Positions 7,488-15,123 of a stretch of DNA of 31,988 nucleotides are shown here, piece after piece. The stretch's first letter is position 1. Each line of letters opens with the position of its first letter. The notes beneath the pieces were generated by a model. The model was not told the origin of the DNA, searched no databases, and worked only from the letters and a program-made list of their open reading frames with translations. The position numbers were made by a program, and so were the translations under genes. Origin of the DNA: SAR202 cluster bacterium Io17-Chloro-G7. Its GTDB lineage: Bacteria; Chloroflexota; Dehalococcoidia; UBA3495. The stretch covers positions 1-31,988 of the forward strand of contig MUCU01000071.1 in assembly GCA_002817055.1 (NCBI GenBank), in the 5' to 3' direction.

Positions 7488-7784
7488 ATGCCGACGAAAA
7501 AACCGATACCGAAATTTGAAGCGGAAGACCAAGAAAGAGACTTCTGGGCCAGCCAGGATTCGACTGAGTATGTTGATTGGAGTAGGGCTCGGCGATTGTT
7601 GTTTGCGAACCTGAAACCATCAACCAAAACGATCTCTCTACGTTTACCCGAAGCGCTGCTCCAAGAACTCAAGTTGCTAGCCAACAAGCGCGGTGTACCA
7701 TATCAATCCCTTTTGAAAATCTTTCTGGCGGAACGCGTCGAGAAAGAACTGGGGATTGGACCACCAACTGATAACGTTGCGTAA
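7488..7784 (+). CDS. CopG/BrnA-type antitoxin-like protein, orphan
   Basis: Small ribbon-helix-helix protein of the CopG-antitoxin type found with BrnT-like toxins. The start region KKPIPKFEAEDQERDFWASQ, then STEYVDWSRARR, and the DNA-binding strand/helix part STKTISLRLPEALLQELKLL with VPYQSLLKIFLAERV match the family closely. Such proteins normally bind a toxin and repress their own operon. No toxin-sized frame is found in the 168 bp upstream, and the next gene downstream is not BrnT-like, so it is solitary here. ATG 7488 is preferred: it gives the usual family N-terminus and has GAGG 11 nt upstream. In-frame GTGs at 7467 and 7476 are alternatives. Confidence 0.85.
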   Translation: MPTKKPIPKFEAEDQERDFWASQDSTEYVDWSRARRLLFANLKPSTKTISLRLPEALLQELKLLANKRGVPYQSLLKIFLAERVEKELGIGPPTDNVA

Positions 7785-7829
7785 TCCAGATTAGTCTGGA
7801 AATCAATAACACACGCGGGGAGGCTACCC

Positions 7830-8411
7830 ATGGCGACTTCAAATCCCACAGACCCAGCCGAAGTTCGGTTGACCGGCGAAAACTCTTTCATCCGCCTGGT
7901 TCAGCAAGAGGGCGGAGATGAGACCACTCGGACCAGCCATTGGCGGATACTCTATTCTCCGGGCGGACAAGGCCACGTACTGTTCCTTAAGAGCGACTTG
8001 ATCGACGATGAGGTGCGAATTTACTCGGACAATATTGCGATGACCCGTTGGCTGCAAGGTGAGATTGAAAGCATGCTTTTCGAGGAATTCGCCGACCAGA
8101 GCATACCTGTGCTTGAAGCCGAGTTCACAAAATCCGGCGATGGCCGGTCTTTCTGGACCGAGAAAGTGGAGAGCGACGAAGAAATCGTTCTGTTGACTTG
8201 GTACGACTTTGTCGAGCCGTTCATGCTGAACAGTCCGGCAGCCGCTGGCGGACGCACCCACGGTGTCTACTCTTGCTTCATTCCGGCTATGCGAGCCCAA
8301 ATAACCATAAATGGCGATGTGGCTGAAGGTGAAGTGGCAAAACAAATGCGGGGCGACAAGCAGAGTAGCAGCGCTTGCTTGGCTTGGTCCGAGACCTGGG
8401 TTAGGCCCTAG
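7830..8411 (+). CDS. Conserved-looking protein of unknown function
   Basis: Not recognised. 193 aa, soluble, no signal peptide or membrane helix. It is acidic, with a mixed alpha/beta pattern: HWRILYSPGGQGHVLFLKSD and EEIVLLTWYDFVEPFML look like beta strands, and it ends in the Trp-rich segment SSSACLAWSETWVRP. The ATG is preceded by GGGGAGG at good spacing, so it is very likely translated. It lies 45 bp after the antitoxin-like gene, and its TAG overlaps the GTG of the DinB-like gene (TAGTG), so the two are probably co-translated and functionally linked. No catalytic motif could be assigned. Confidence 0.8.
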   Translation: MATSNPTDPAEVRLTGENSFIRLVQQEGGDETTRTSHWRILYSPGGQGHVLFLKSDLIDDEVRIYSDNIAMTRWLQGEIESMLFEEFADQSIPVLEAEFTKSGDGRSFWTEKVESDEEIVLLTWYDFVEPFMLNSPAAAGGRTHGVYSCFIPAMRAQITINGDVAEGEVAKQMRGDKQSSSACLAWSETWVRP

Positions 8412-9061
8412 TGGTCAGCGAGGACTCCCCGGCAACCGACCTGTTCCCCCAGTTCCAAAACGACCTGTACGAGATGGTGCTGGCGGAGGCCCAAGGTCTG
8501 ACCGATGAACAGTTGGACTTTGAGTCGGACCGGTGGGAATGGAGCAAGTGGAGTATTCGCCGCAACCTGAGTCACATCGCTTCGGGGGATTTTCGCTGGA
8601 TGTGGATCAGGTGGGGACAACAGCTATTCCCCGAGGGCTTGCCCAACGGACCGGAGTTGGATGCCTTGTGCGAATCGCCCCATGATAGGCGATTGGACGA
8701 AAGCAAGTATTGGGACTTGGACTTCATTCTGGAGAAAGTACGGCAGGGGCTGGACTTTTGTTGGTCTGTGTTGTCCGCCGAGACAGTGGGATCGATGCGG
8801 ACCAAGGTGCTAGAAACGCCCAGCAATGTCCTCTGGGCGGAGCACCCGGAAATCTTCCCCAATGGCATCAGGGAATATCCTGGGGATGCCTCCAAGGTAT
8901 ATTTGACGCTCGAAGGCACCTTCTTGCACCGGTACTACGAGCACGTGGCCCATCTACACAACGTTCAAAGGCTCAAGAAGGCCCAAGGCCTAGAAGTGAT
9001 TGTGGAAGTGCCCTTCGAAGGCTATTATGCCTTGCCTGAATGGGACCGGAGCGGGCCTTAA
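8411..9061 (+). CDS. DinB-like four-helix-bundle protein
   Basis: 216-aa soluble, mostly helical protein resembling the DinB/YfiT superfamily, whose members use a three-His metal site, often as thiol transferases or hydrolases. Visible features are LFPQFQNDLYEMVLAEAQGL, then WSIRRNLSHIASGDFRW (His in helix 2) and HRYYEHVAHLHNVQRLKKA (several His in the last long helix), which are the expected metal-ligand positions. GTG start at 8411-8413 overlapping the previous stop (TAGTG) implies translational coupling. It ends 11 bp before a convergent pseudogene. The family call rests on pattern only; substrate unknown. Confidence 0.65.
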   Translation: MVSEDSPATDLFPQFQNDLYEMVLAEAQGLTDEQLDFESDRWEWSKWSIRRNLSHIASGDFRWMWIRWGQQLFPEGLPNGPELDALCESPHDRRLDESKYWDLDFILEKVRQGLDFCWSVLSAETVGSMRTKVLETPSNVLWAEHPEIFPNGIREYPGDASKVYLTLEGTFLHRYYEHVAHLHNVQRLKKAQGLEVIVEVPFEGYYALPEWDRSGP

Positions 9062-9072
9062 GTTGCTCGCCT

Positions 9073-10233
9073 TTACCAGCCGGGGTCGGTTGGCCTTAGG
9101 CCGAGCATTACCTGACCACCGGAATCGAAGTTGGACAGCAATCCAGCCCCGTCCTGGACGGAGACGTGCACGTCCCGGAAGAAGCGCTCCAGCGGGTATT
9201 TTGGGTGAATAGCGTTGGTTCCGGCTGCGTGAAACAGCATGTCCACCGCCTGCCACATGCCGTGGGTTGTGGCCAACCTCAACTGGGCGATTTGGGGTGC
9301 GGGGTCGTGCTGTCCTTCATCAAGAACGTCCATAAGGGCGCCCAATGAATCCAAAATGTAGGCACGGCTGGAATTTATAATAGCCTCGGCTTTTCCCACG
9401 ATATTTTGGATGGGCGCCCTGTCCCGCAGCAGCGTGGCCGACCTGGTGGAGCCGGTTTCTGAAGCTAACTGCACAAATGCGTCCATGGCTCCCCTGGCCA
9501 TACCCAATGCGTTGGCAGCTACCGGGGGCCATGTCGCCGCCATGAACAACCGGGGTTAATATAAGGGGCTGGGTTCCTCGGCGGGACCAAATAGTTCCCA
9601 GGTCTGCTCGTCCCGTATGAAAACATCGACTAGGTTGAAGTCTTTGCTTCAGGTGCCCAGCATACCCATAGGGTTCCAGGTGTCATGTATCGTGGCGTGT
9701 TCGGCAGGAACGAAAAACATGCGGGTGACCGGCGCCCCGGACGGGTTGAGCTTGGGGCCGCTTTCGTCCATCACCCGGCAATTGACCGCAAGCCAATTGG
9801 CATGGTCTATGCCGCTGGCGTAATCCCATAGTCCAGTGACTCGGTAACCGCCGGAAACCGGCTTCGCCTCACCCAGCGCCCGAAAAGACGCGGCAGTGCG
9901 CACATGAGGGTCGTCGCCGAACATTTCTCTACCTATTTTGGGATTTAGCCAGCCCGTAAAGTAGGATGCGTCGTTGGACAGAAGCGCACACCATCCCACG
10001 GCTCCGTCGATTCTAGAGATTTCCTCAATTACATGGTAGTGCGTGATGGGATCGGCCTCAGGCCCACCCATGGACCGGGGCAGGTATAGCTGAAATAGCC
10101 CGGCTTGGTCCAATGCCTGGGCCAGGGATGCCGGCAATCGGCGCTGGGATTCTAACTCATCTCTAGCGGCCAATATCTGTGGCGCCAGCAATTTTGCCGC
10201 TGCCACCAAGTCCTGCCTCAGTGCTGATCTCAT
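9073..10233 (-). pseudogene. Acyl-CoA dehydrogenase-like flavoprotein gene with two in-frame stops
   Basis: One continuous frame over the whole length encodes an acyl-CoA dehydrogenase/flavin monooxygenase-like protein (386 codons, normal length), but it is interrupted by TGA at 9651-9649 and TAA near 9559. The first 194 residues carry the helical N-terminal domain and the middle beta domain (LPRSMGGPEADP, ISRIDGAVGWCALLSN, VSGGYRVTGLWDYASG). The stretch between the stops still reads SKDFNLVDVFI and EQTWELFGPAEEPSPLY, as in intact relatives, and the last ~158 residues are the C-terminal helical bundle. TGA stands where a GTGSKD-type glycine is usual, so one base change explains it. ATG start with AGGAG 8 nt upstream. 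No frameshift is needed, so either a recently dead gene or base-call errors. Confidence 0.85.
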
Positions 10234-10317
10234 TTAGTCGGCTCCTGCTTAGACTGGGACTATCGCCTTAGTTGGGATTACCAGCGGGATCACCAACGGG
10301 CCTACCGGCCCTTGACG

Positions 10318-10514
10318 TCAGAGGGGAACGACACCTTTTTCCGCCCAATTCTCCGCCCATTTCAAGGTACATGCCCAAATCCGGGACCGCTGCGTTCATG
10401 ACCGCCACATGAATATTGCAGTGGTGACCTTCCGGCGGGTACTTGCAGTGGATGGTATTGGTGACAGCCTACCTGGCTTGAGCGGTTTCAGCACCGGGTC
10501 TCAAAAGCACAGGC
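10318..10514 (-). pseudogene. Frameshifted remnant of the 3' end of an unrecognised gene
   Basis: On the minus strand a protein-like stretch reads AVTNTIHCKYPPEG, HHCNIHVAVMNAAVPDLGMY, preceded by an in-frame TAG. Near 10350-10365 the reading shifts by one base to KWAENWAEKGVVPL and a TGA at 10320-10318. The joined C-terminus looks like real protein with His/Cys-rich motifs, but no start, no body and no family assignment are available. It sits directly upstream of the broken acyl-CoA dehydrogenase-like gene on the same strand, so both may be relics of one operon. Confidence 0.5.
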
Positions 10515-10543
10515 CCTGGGCAACTAGGTGCTGCGCCAGGGCC
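10512..10543 (-). terminator. Probable terminator of the BNR-repeat gene
   Basis: GGCCCTGG (10512-10519) and CCAGGGCC (10536-10543) form a perfect 8-bp stem. On the minus strand it is followed by TGTGCTTTTG. It lies 33-64 bp past the stop of the gene ending at 10576. Confidence 0.6.
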
Positions 10544-10575
10544 GTGTCTTGTCCCGTTCAAACCGGTATTGAGGT

Positions 10576-11565
10576 CTAGGCGGAGATACAGGCGACAGCT
10601 TTCACGTTGGCCGCCATCTCTGGCAGCACATGCTCTTTCCAAGAAGCGCCGCCGTCGTGGGTGCCGAATACCTGTCCCTTGCGGGTGCAGAAATATACTT
10701 GGCTCGGATCAACCTCGTTGACGGATATGCCGAAAGTGGTGCTGGTTGGCGACACGCCTTGGTCGAACCGGTGCCAGGTGTCGCCGCCGTCGGTGGTTCG
10801 CATGACGCCGCCCTGTTCGCTGCCGAAGTTCATACCCACGCACGCATAGAGAGTGTTGGGATTGCTGGGGTCAACCTCGACGCCTCGGGAGTATTGAATG
10901 TCGCTGAACTGGTCGAAGTTCAGGTTTTGCCAGTTCTCGCCTTTGTCCGTCGTGCGCCATGTCCCGACTCGGTTGGAGATAAAGGCGGTTGTAGAGCCAG
11001 GGCCGCCTATGGCGACGCCGTGAAGGTCCAGGAGGTCCACGTCGCCAGCGAAGTTCTTGTTGACGATTTTCCAGGACTTTCCACCGTCGGAACTCTGGGC
11101 CGCTCCGCCCACTTCCAAAGCGGCGTACATCTGGTCCGGGTTGCCTGGCTCAATGGCGATGCCTAGAATGCGCATGGCGAATGCCATTTGGTGCTGGTCC
11201 GGGTTGGAGATTGTGGCCAGGTGATCCCAGTTTTCGCCCCGGTCGGTGCTCTTGAATACCTCGCTGCCTTCGGTGCCTAAGAACATGATATTGGGATCGC
11301 TGGGATGGAACTTCAACGACCATACCGTACGGCCTTCCGCCATGTTCATGCGCTCAAAATTGTCGCCACCATCTTTGCTGCGGAAAACGCCCCTCTGGGT
11401 GCCCACGAAAACCGTCTGTGGTTCTGAGGGATGGATGGCAATAGCGCGAACTTGGGGTGCAGGCGGCATGCCTTTGGCCAGTTTCTCCCACTGGCCATCG
11501 CCAGCCTCTTTCCGGTAAAGCCCGTCTGCTTCGGCGCCCACGTAGATAAATGTTTTCCCTGCCAT
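10576..11565 (-). CDS. BNR/sialidase-like beta-propeller protein
   Basis: 329-aa protein built of repeated Asp-box/BNR blades (S/T-x-D-x-G-x-x-W pattern): RSKDGGDNF, KSTDRGENW, QSSDGGKSW, RTTDKGENW, RTTDGGDTW and GTHDGGASW, each following a strand such as PQTVFVGTQRGVF or PNIMFLGTEGSEVF. This predicts a six- to seven-bladed propeller of the VPS10/Ycf48/exo-sialidase type. No signal peptide is seen, so it is probably cytosolic, or exported by an unseen route. Catalytic sialidase residues were not identified, so enzymatic activity should not be assumed. The ATG at 11565 has GAGGAGG five bases upstream; the longer TTG start at 11589 runs through that site and is rejected. Monocistronic with a candidate promoter and terminator. 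Confidence 0.85.
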   Translation of the reverse strand: MAGKTFIYVGAEADGLYRKEAGDGQWEKLAKGMPPAPQVRAIAIHPSEPQTVFVGTQRGVFRSKDGGDNFERMNMAEGRTVWSLKFHPSDPNIMFLGTEGSEVFKSTDRGENWDHLATISNPDQHQMAFAMRILGIAIEPGNPDQMYAALEVGGAAQSSDGGKSWKIVNKNFAGDVDLLDLHGVAIGGPGSTTAFISNRVGTWRTTDKGENWQNLNFDQFSDIQYSRGVEVDPSNPNTLYACVGMNFGSEQGGVMRTTDGGDTWHRFDQGVSPTSTTFGISVNEVDPSQVYFCTRKGQVFGTHDGGASWKEHVLPEMAANVKAVACISA

Positions 11566-11901
11566 GTCTGCCTCCTCATTTTCCCGCAACTAAGCGGTTT
11601 AATTGGATTAACGCCAGACCCGTCCAGTGATTTCCGGGATTAATTTTCAACCGATGGGATGATTTCACCAGATGTTGGTTACGTTGTCAATTTTGTCGCT
11701 TGGAATTCGGAAGTAGACCAGAGGTCAAGCCCAACATTGGAAGATTCCGATAGCCATCCTGGCGGGAGCCGGTGTGCAGCCACGTAGGCTGCATGGACGC
11801 GTCGTGGATTCCGGACCGCGCATGACATTTGCAAAATCTATACACTGCGTCGAACTCAAGTGGACTGCGCCCAAACCTGGCCTGCGGGTTCGGTGATGGC
11901 A
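11566..11901. other. Non-coding gap between comF and the BNR gene
   Basis: About 336 bp with no protein-like frame. It holds the candidate BNR promoter (11662-11690); otherwise nothing was recognised. No clear terminator for comF (minus strand, ends at 11902) was seen. Confidence 0.5.
11662..11690 (-). promoter_or_regulatory. Candidate promoter of the BNR-repeat gene
   Basis: Minus strand: exact TTGACA (11690-11685), a 17-bp spacer, then TGAAAT (11667-11662, four of six matches to TATAAT). Start predicted near 11655, 90 bp before the ATG. Confidence 0.45.
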
Positions 11902-12609
11902 CTAGGCCTCACGGGCTAAGACCAACCCCCAAACGGACGACGCCCCCGATTCCTTCAAGGCGGCAGCGCAGGCCGACAACGTGCTGCCCGTGGTGGCCAC
12001 ATCGTCCACAATGATTACCGGCTTGTTTGACAGGTCACTCGTGCAAAAGAAACTACCGGCAACATTGTCCCGGCGCTGGATTTTAGTGGTTGTATGTACC
12101 TGAGCTATCGCGTCTTTGTTCCGGGTCAGCAGCCCCGGTTCCACCCTGATTCCAGTGAGCTTACCAAGCTCTTTGGCCAGCAAGGTCGATTGATTGTAGC
12201 CTCGATGTCGCAGACGCCGGGAGTGCAGAGGCACGGGGACCAGCACGTCGCCAACCAATGGTTGCTGTTTCAAGTAGTCGGCCAGCAATTGGCCGAGTTC
12301 CGGAGCCGCTGATTTAATTCCCCGGTATTTAAATGCGTAAACTGCGCTTCTGATCGCCCCGTCGAAAAGAAATGGGGCTCGGACACCTTCAAACGCAGGG
12401 GTCAATTCTCGGCACCAACTGCAGTGGGGTGATTGGCCGGGGGAGGCGCAAAGGGAGCAGTATGGTTTCTTCAGTAGCGGGAGGCCGGCAACGCAATCGT
12501 GGCACAGAAACTTTCCTTCCTTTCCGCAACCAGCGCAAGACATAGGAAGCAACAAGTCCAAGGCGGTGCCCGACAGCTTGGATAGCAGTGACTTTGCGGC
12601 GAGACTCAT
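11902..12609 (-). CDS. comF: ComF family phosphoribosyltransferase-like protein
   Basis: 235-aa cytosolic protein of the ComF family, linked to DNA uptake and single-strand DNA handling in competent bacteria. The N-terminus has the zinc-binding cysteine cluster (CAGCGKEGKFLCHDC, then CSLCASPGQSPHCSWC). The middle is DVLVPVPLHSRRLRHRGYNQ, and the C-terminal PRPP-binding loop is VIIVDDVATTGSTLSAC. The ATG at 12609 is chosen because it overlaps the Nudix stop as ATGA; a GTG at 12636 inside the Nudix gene is the longer alternative. The tight overlap shows a two-gene operon (Nudix-comF). Confidence 0.92.
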   Translation of the reverse strand: MSLAAKSLLSKLSGTALDLLLPMSCAGCGKEGKFLCHDCVAGLPLLKKPYCSLCASPGQSPHCSWCRELTPAFEGVRAPFLFDGAIRSAVYAFKYRGIKSAAPELGQLLADYLKQQPLVGDVLVPVPLHSRRLRHRGYNQSTLLAKELGKLTGIRVEPGLLTRNKDAIAQVHTTTKIQRRDNVAGSFFCTSDLSNKPVIIVDDVATTGSTLSACAAALKESGASSVWGLVLAREA

Positions 12610-13106
12610 TTCAATCCGTCTTGCAGTTCCCGCCACCGCTCCAGTATGTGAACGTCGTTGGGGAAAGCCAGTGGCGGCAAGTCTTCCCGGAGAAAAAATC
12701 CCACGTCTTGGGCTTCTGGACCCGCTTGCAGATCGCCGCCGGTTTCGTTGGCGGCGAAGGCGGCTACTATTACCGGGCGGCCTTTTTCTGAAAAGAGGCC
12801 CACAAGGCGCTCCACTTCAACTATCAAGCCCGTCTCCTCGAACACTTCACGGGCGGCGGCTTCTTCGACCACCTCGCCCCGGTCCACATACCCTCCCGGC
12901 ATGCACCACAGACCCAGGCCCGGTTGCAAAGCCCGTCGGACCATAAGTATCCGGCCTTTTCTCTCCACGATGCAAGTCGCGGCGACCTTGGGATCATGGT
13001 ACACGACGTGACGACAGTTTGGGCAGGCGGGTCTTTGGGTTCCGAAAACGTCCTTTAACGCCATGGGAGTGGTGCAGGCGGGACAATATTTTTCCTCTTG
13101 GAGCAT
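12606..13106 (-). CDS. Nudix hydrolase with N-terminal zinc ribbon
   Basis: 166-aa cytosolic pyrophosphohydrolase. A zinc ribbon (CPACTTP...CPNCRH, two CxxC pairs, residues ~8-31) precedes the Nudix domain. The Nudix box is intact: GGYVDRGEVVEEAAAREVFEETGL in parts, with G-x5-E, x7, RE-V-x-EE-x-G-L. The layout resembles NudC/NADH-pyrophosphatase-like or ADP-ribose/nucleotide-sugar hydrolases, but the protein is shorter than NudC (~260 aa) and the substrate is not predictable. ATG with GGGGGA three to four bases upstream. It overlaps comF by four bases at its 3' end. Confidence 0.9.
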   Translation of the reverse strand: MLQEEKYCPACTTPMALKDVFGTQRPACPNCRHVVYHDPKVAATCIVERKGRILMVRRALQPGLGLWCMPGGYVDRGEVVEEAAAREVFEETGLIVEVERLVGLFSEKGRPVIVAAFAANETGGDLQAGPEAQDVGFFLREDLPPLAFPNDVHILERWRELQDGLK

Positions 13107-13328
13107 GGTTCCCCCAGCATATCACGATGGTCTATGATGGGAAGAAGCCAGGTGTCAGCAATCAGCTATTAGCTATTAGTGTTTACTTAGGGTTCCGTAT
13201 ATCAGCTCTCTTTGGACTTATATCGATAAAAAGAATGTTCAATTCCTTTTTGTTGACTGGCGAGCCTACTGTTCTGCCTTGCCTCTCCGCAGAGGCTCAG
13301 TTGGCTGAGTGCTGACCGCTAACGGCCG

Positions 13329-13889
13329 ATGGCGTTAACCCCCAAACGTGTGATTTTGCTCTTGCTGTTGTCTTTGTTGGCCGCCGGGCTGGTGGTTATA
13401 ATTATGGCTGCCTTGGGGGAGTACACCAAAACCCGAGGAAGGCTCTTGCTCACCGCCCTTTCCCTTTCGGGGTTCAGTTTGCTGGCCTTGACGCCGTCGT
13501 TGCTGGCCCAAAGGGCTAATCACCAGCACTGGGGACACGGCGGTTTGGGGATCGCCGGTCTGGCTTACCTGCTGTTGGTCGGAGGCCTTTGGGGCACCCC
13601 TGACTCCGACGCATATTGGAAAAGCGTTGCCATTGCGTCACTTGGGTCGGCATCCTTCTGCCAGGTTTGCTGGCTACTGCTGATGACGCCGCCCCGGCCC
13701 CTGATAGCCAGTACAGCCTGGATAACTGCTTGCGCCGCTTCCAGCCTGGTGCTGGCCCTGGCTGCAATCGCCATAATTGTAGAAATCAGGTCGGCCCCGT
13801 TCTGGTGGGCAGTAGGGATACTAATAATCGTTCACGTCTCCGGCGGTATTGCGGCCCCAATCCTTAACCGCTGGCCTTCTCACCGTTGA
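13329..13889 (+). CDS. Polytopic membrane protein of unknown function
   Basis: 186 aa with about six predicted transmembrane helices (roughly residues 7-28, 38-58, 72-89, 99-119, 125-149, 157-174). The first reads VILLLLLSLLAAGLVVIIMA. Short loops, no recognised catalytic motif. ATG at 13329 with a weak ribosome binding site. It stands alone between the minus-strand Nudix operon and the convergent ribokinase gene. Composition argues for a real gene, but no family was recognised. Confidence 0.7.
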   Translation: MALTPKRVILLLLLSLLAAGLVVIIMAALGEYTKTRGRLLLTALSLSGFSLLALTPSLLAQRANHQHWGHGGLGIAGLAYLLLVGGLWGTPDSDAYWKSVAIASLGSASFCQVCWLLLMTPPRPLIASTAWITACAASSLVLALAAIAIIVEIRSAPFWWAVGILIIVHVSGGIAAPILNRWPSHR

Positions 13890-13972
13890 TTGCCTTAGGC
13901 GCATAAGAGCGCCCCTGAATCTTCTTCAAATGCCGGGCTGCTCACAGAAGGAATCGGCGGCTTCGCGAGTCG

Positions 13973-14908
13973 TCAAAGTTTGTGTCGAGCGAGCAACTCC
14001 ATCACCTCGCCTCTCAGCGGCAGGGAGTCTTGAGCGCCGAACTTGCTCACCGCCAACGCTCCGGCTCCCGTAGCCAGGCGCATAGCATTTTCTAAGCTTT
14101 CCCCGGCTGAAAGAGACGCCGCCATGGCGCCATTAAAGGCGTCTCCCGCCGCAACCGAGTCCACCGCCTCAACTGGTATAGCCGGGACGTGTTGGCCACC
14201 GTCCTGAGTGGCGTAATAAGCGCCTTGAGCGCCCAACTTCACCACTGCCGCCCCAACGCCTCTTTCCAGCAAAGTGCTAGCTGCCCTAGCCGCCGATGGC
14301 ACGTCGGTTACCGGAAACCCGACCAACGCTTGGGCTTCGGTTTCGTTGGGCGTGATTACGCTGCACAGGGCGTAAAACTCGGTGGGCAGCGGGCGTACCG
14401 GGCCGGGGTCCAAGATTACCCTCTTGCCCATGTCTGCGGCTTGGCGGGCCACGTTCAAAGAGAGTTCTACTGAAACCTCCAGTTGCAGCAACAGCGTAGA
14501 CGCGCTGCGCAAGGCTTGTATTGCCCGTTCACCTTGCGCTTGGCCGCAAGTGTCGTTGGCGCCTAGAACTTGGATGATACGATTCTGTGCGGATGCGTCG
14601 ATGTTTATGACGGCGATGCCCGAGGTTGCTCCCGGCTCAACGGCAACTCGGGACACGTCCACACCGCTGACAGCCAGAGAATCTATTAGCTGACTACCGA
14701 AAATGTCGTCGCCCACCTTGCCAACCATAGCGGTGGCCGCCCCCATTCGCGCCGCAGCTACCGCTTGGTTGGCCCCCTTGCCACCGGGGTAGGTCAGAAA
14801 GCGGTTGCCCACGACGGTCTCGCCCGCCTCGGGGAACCGCTCCGCAACCGTGACCAAGTCGATGTTGATGCCGCCTAGCACCACCACTGCGGGTTGAGAA
14901 TCCTGCAT
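13973..14908 (-). CDS. rbsK: Ribokinase (PfkB family)
   Basis: 311-aa cytosolic sugar kinase that would phosphorylate ribose (or a related pentose or nucleoside) at O5 with ATP. Family signatures are GGINIDLV at the N-terminus, PGGKGANQAVAAARMG (PfkB motif 1), VITPNETEAQALVG, and VEAVDSVAAGDAFNGAMAAS (motif 2 with the catalytic Asp in AAGDAF and the anion hole). The length is normal for RbsK. ATG with AGGA about 8 nt upstream. No ribose transporter or rbsD is adjacent, so ribose is the most likely but not proven substrate. Confidence 0.88.
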   Translation of the reverse strand: MQDSQPAVVVLGGINIDLVTVAERFPEAGETVVGNRFLTYPGGKGANQAVAAARMGAATAMVGKVGDDIFGSQLIDSLAVSGVDVSRVAVEPGATSGIAVINIDASAQNRIIQVLGANDTCGQAQGERAIQALRSASTLLLQLEVSVELSLNVARQAADMGKRVILDPGPVRPLPTEFYALCSVITPNETEAQALVGFPVTDVPSAARAASTLLERGVGAAVVKLGAQGAYYATQDGGQHVPAIPVEAVDSVAAGDAFNGAMAASLSAGESLENAMRLATGAGALAVSKFGAQDSLPLRGEVMELLARHKL

Positions 14909-14916
14909 TGTTCATC

Positions 14917-14958
14917 CTGTGCCAATTTACCTATGCCAATTCACCTATGCCAATTTAC
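14917..14958. repeat. Three 14-bp tandem repeats upstream of rbsK
   Basis: Units CTRTGCCAATTYAC at 14917-14930, 14931-14944 and 14945-14958, nearly identical, starting 9 bp upstream of the rbsK ATG, where its promoter or leader should lie. Confidence 0.88.
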
Positions 14959-14983
14959 CTGATGGCTCACGCTAGCACCCGGG

Positions 14984-15019
14984 AATGGCGGGGTCAATGG
15001 CGGGGTCAATCCCGGGGTC
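14984..15019. repeat. Three 12-bp tandem repeats
   Basis: AATGGCGGGGTC at 14984-14995 and 14996-15007, and AATCCCGGGGTC at 15008-15019. In the divergent gap between rbsK and the CoA-transferase gene, 25 bp after the 14-bp array. Confidence 0.85.
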
Positions 15020-15053
15020 AAAGAACGCCAGGAACAAAAACCACATCCCCCCA

Positions 15054-15062
15054 TGCTATAAT
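15054..15062 (+). promoter_or_regulatory. Extended -10 promoter element of the CoA-transferase gene
   Basis: TGCTATAAT: a TGn extension directly before an exact TATAAT (15057-15062). No good -35 box, as is common for extended -10 promoters. The transcript start would be ~15069, about 55 nt before the ATG. Confidence 0.55.
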
Positions 15063-15123
15063 GCCCTCTGGCAAAACCAGGCGCTGATCCTCGCTAAATC
15101 TTGCGAATGCCGGGGAGGTACAC

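Noticed and set aside
9559..9651. TGA as selenocysteine or a recoded stop in the dehydrogenase-like gene
   Set aside because: The site aligns with a glycine of the family, a second TAA follows, and TGA, TAA and TAG all end intact genes in this window.
13898..13913. GGCGC/GCGCC mini-hairpin between convergent genes
   Set aside because: Only a 5-bp stem without a T-run; too weak to support a terminator.
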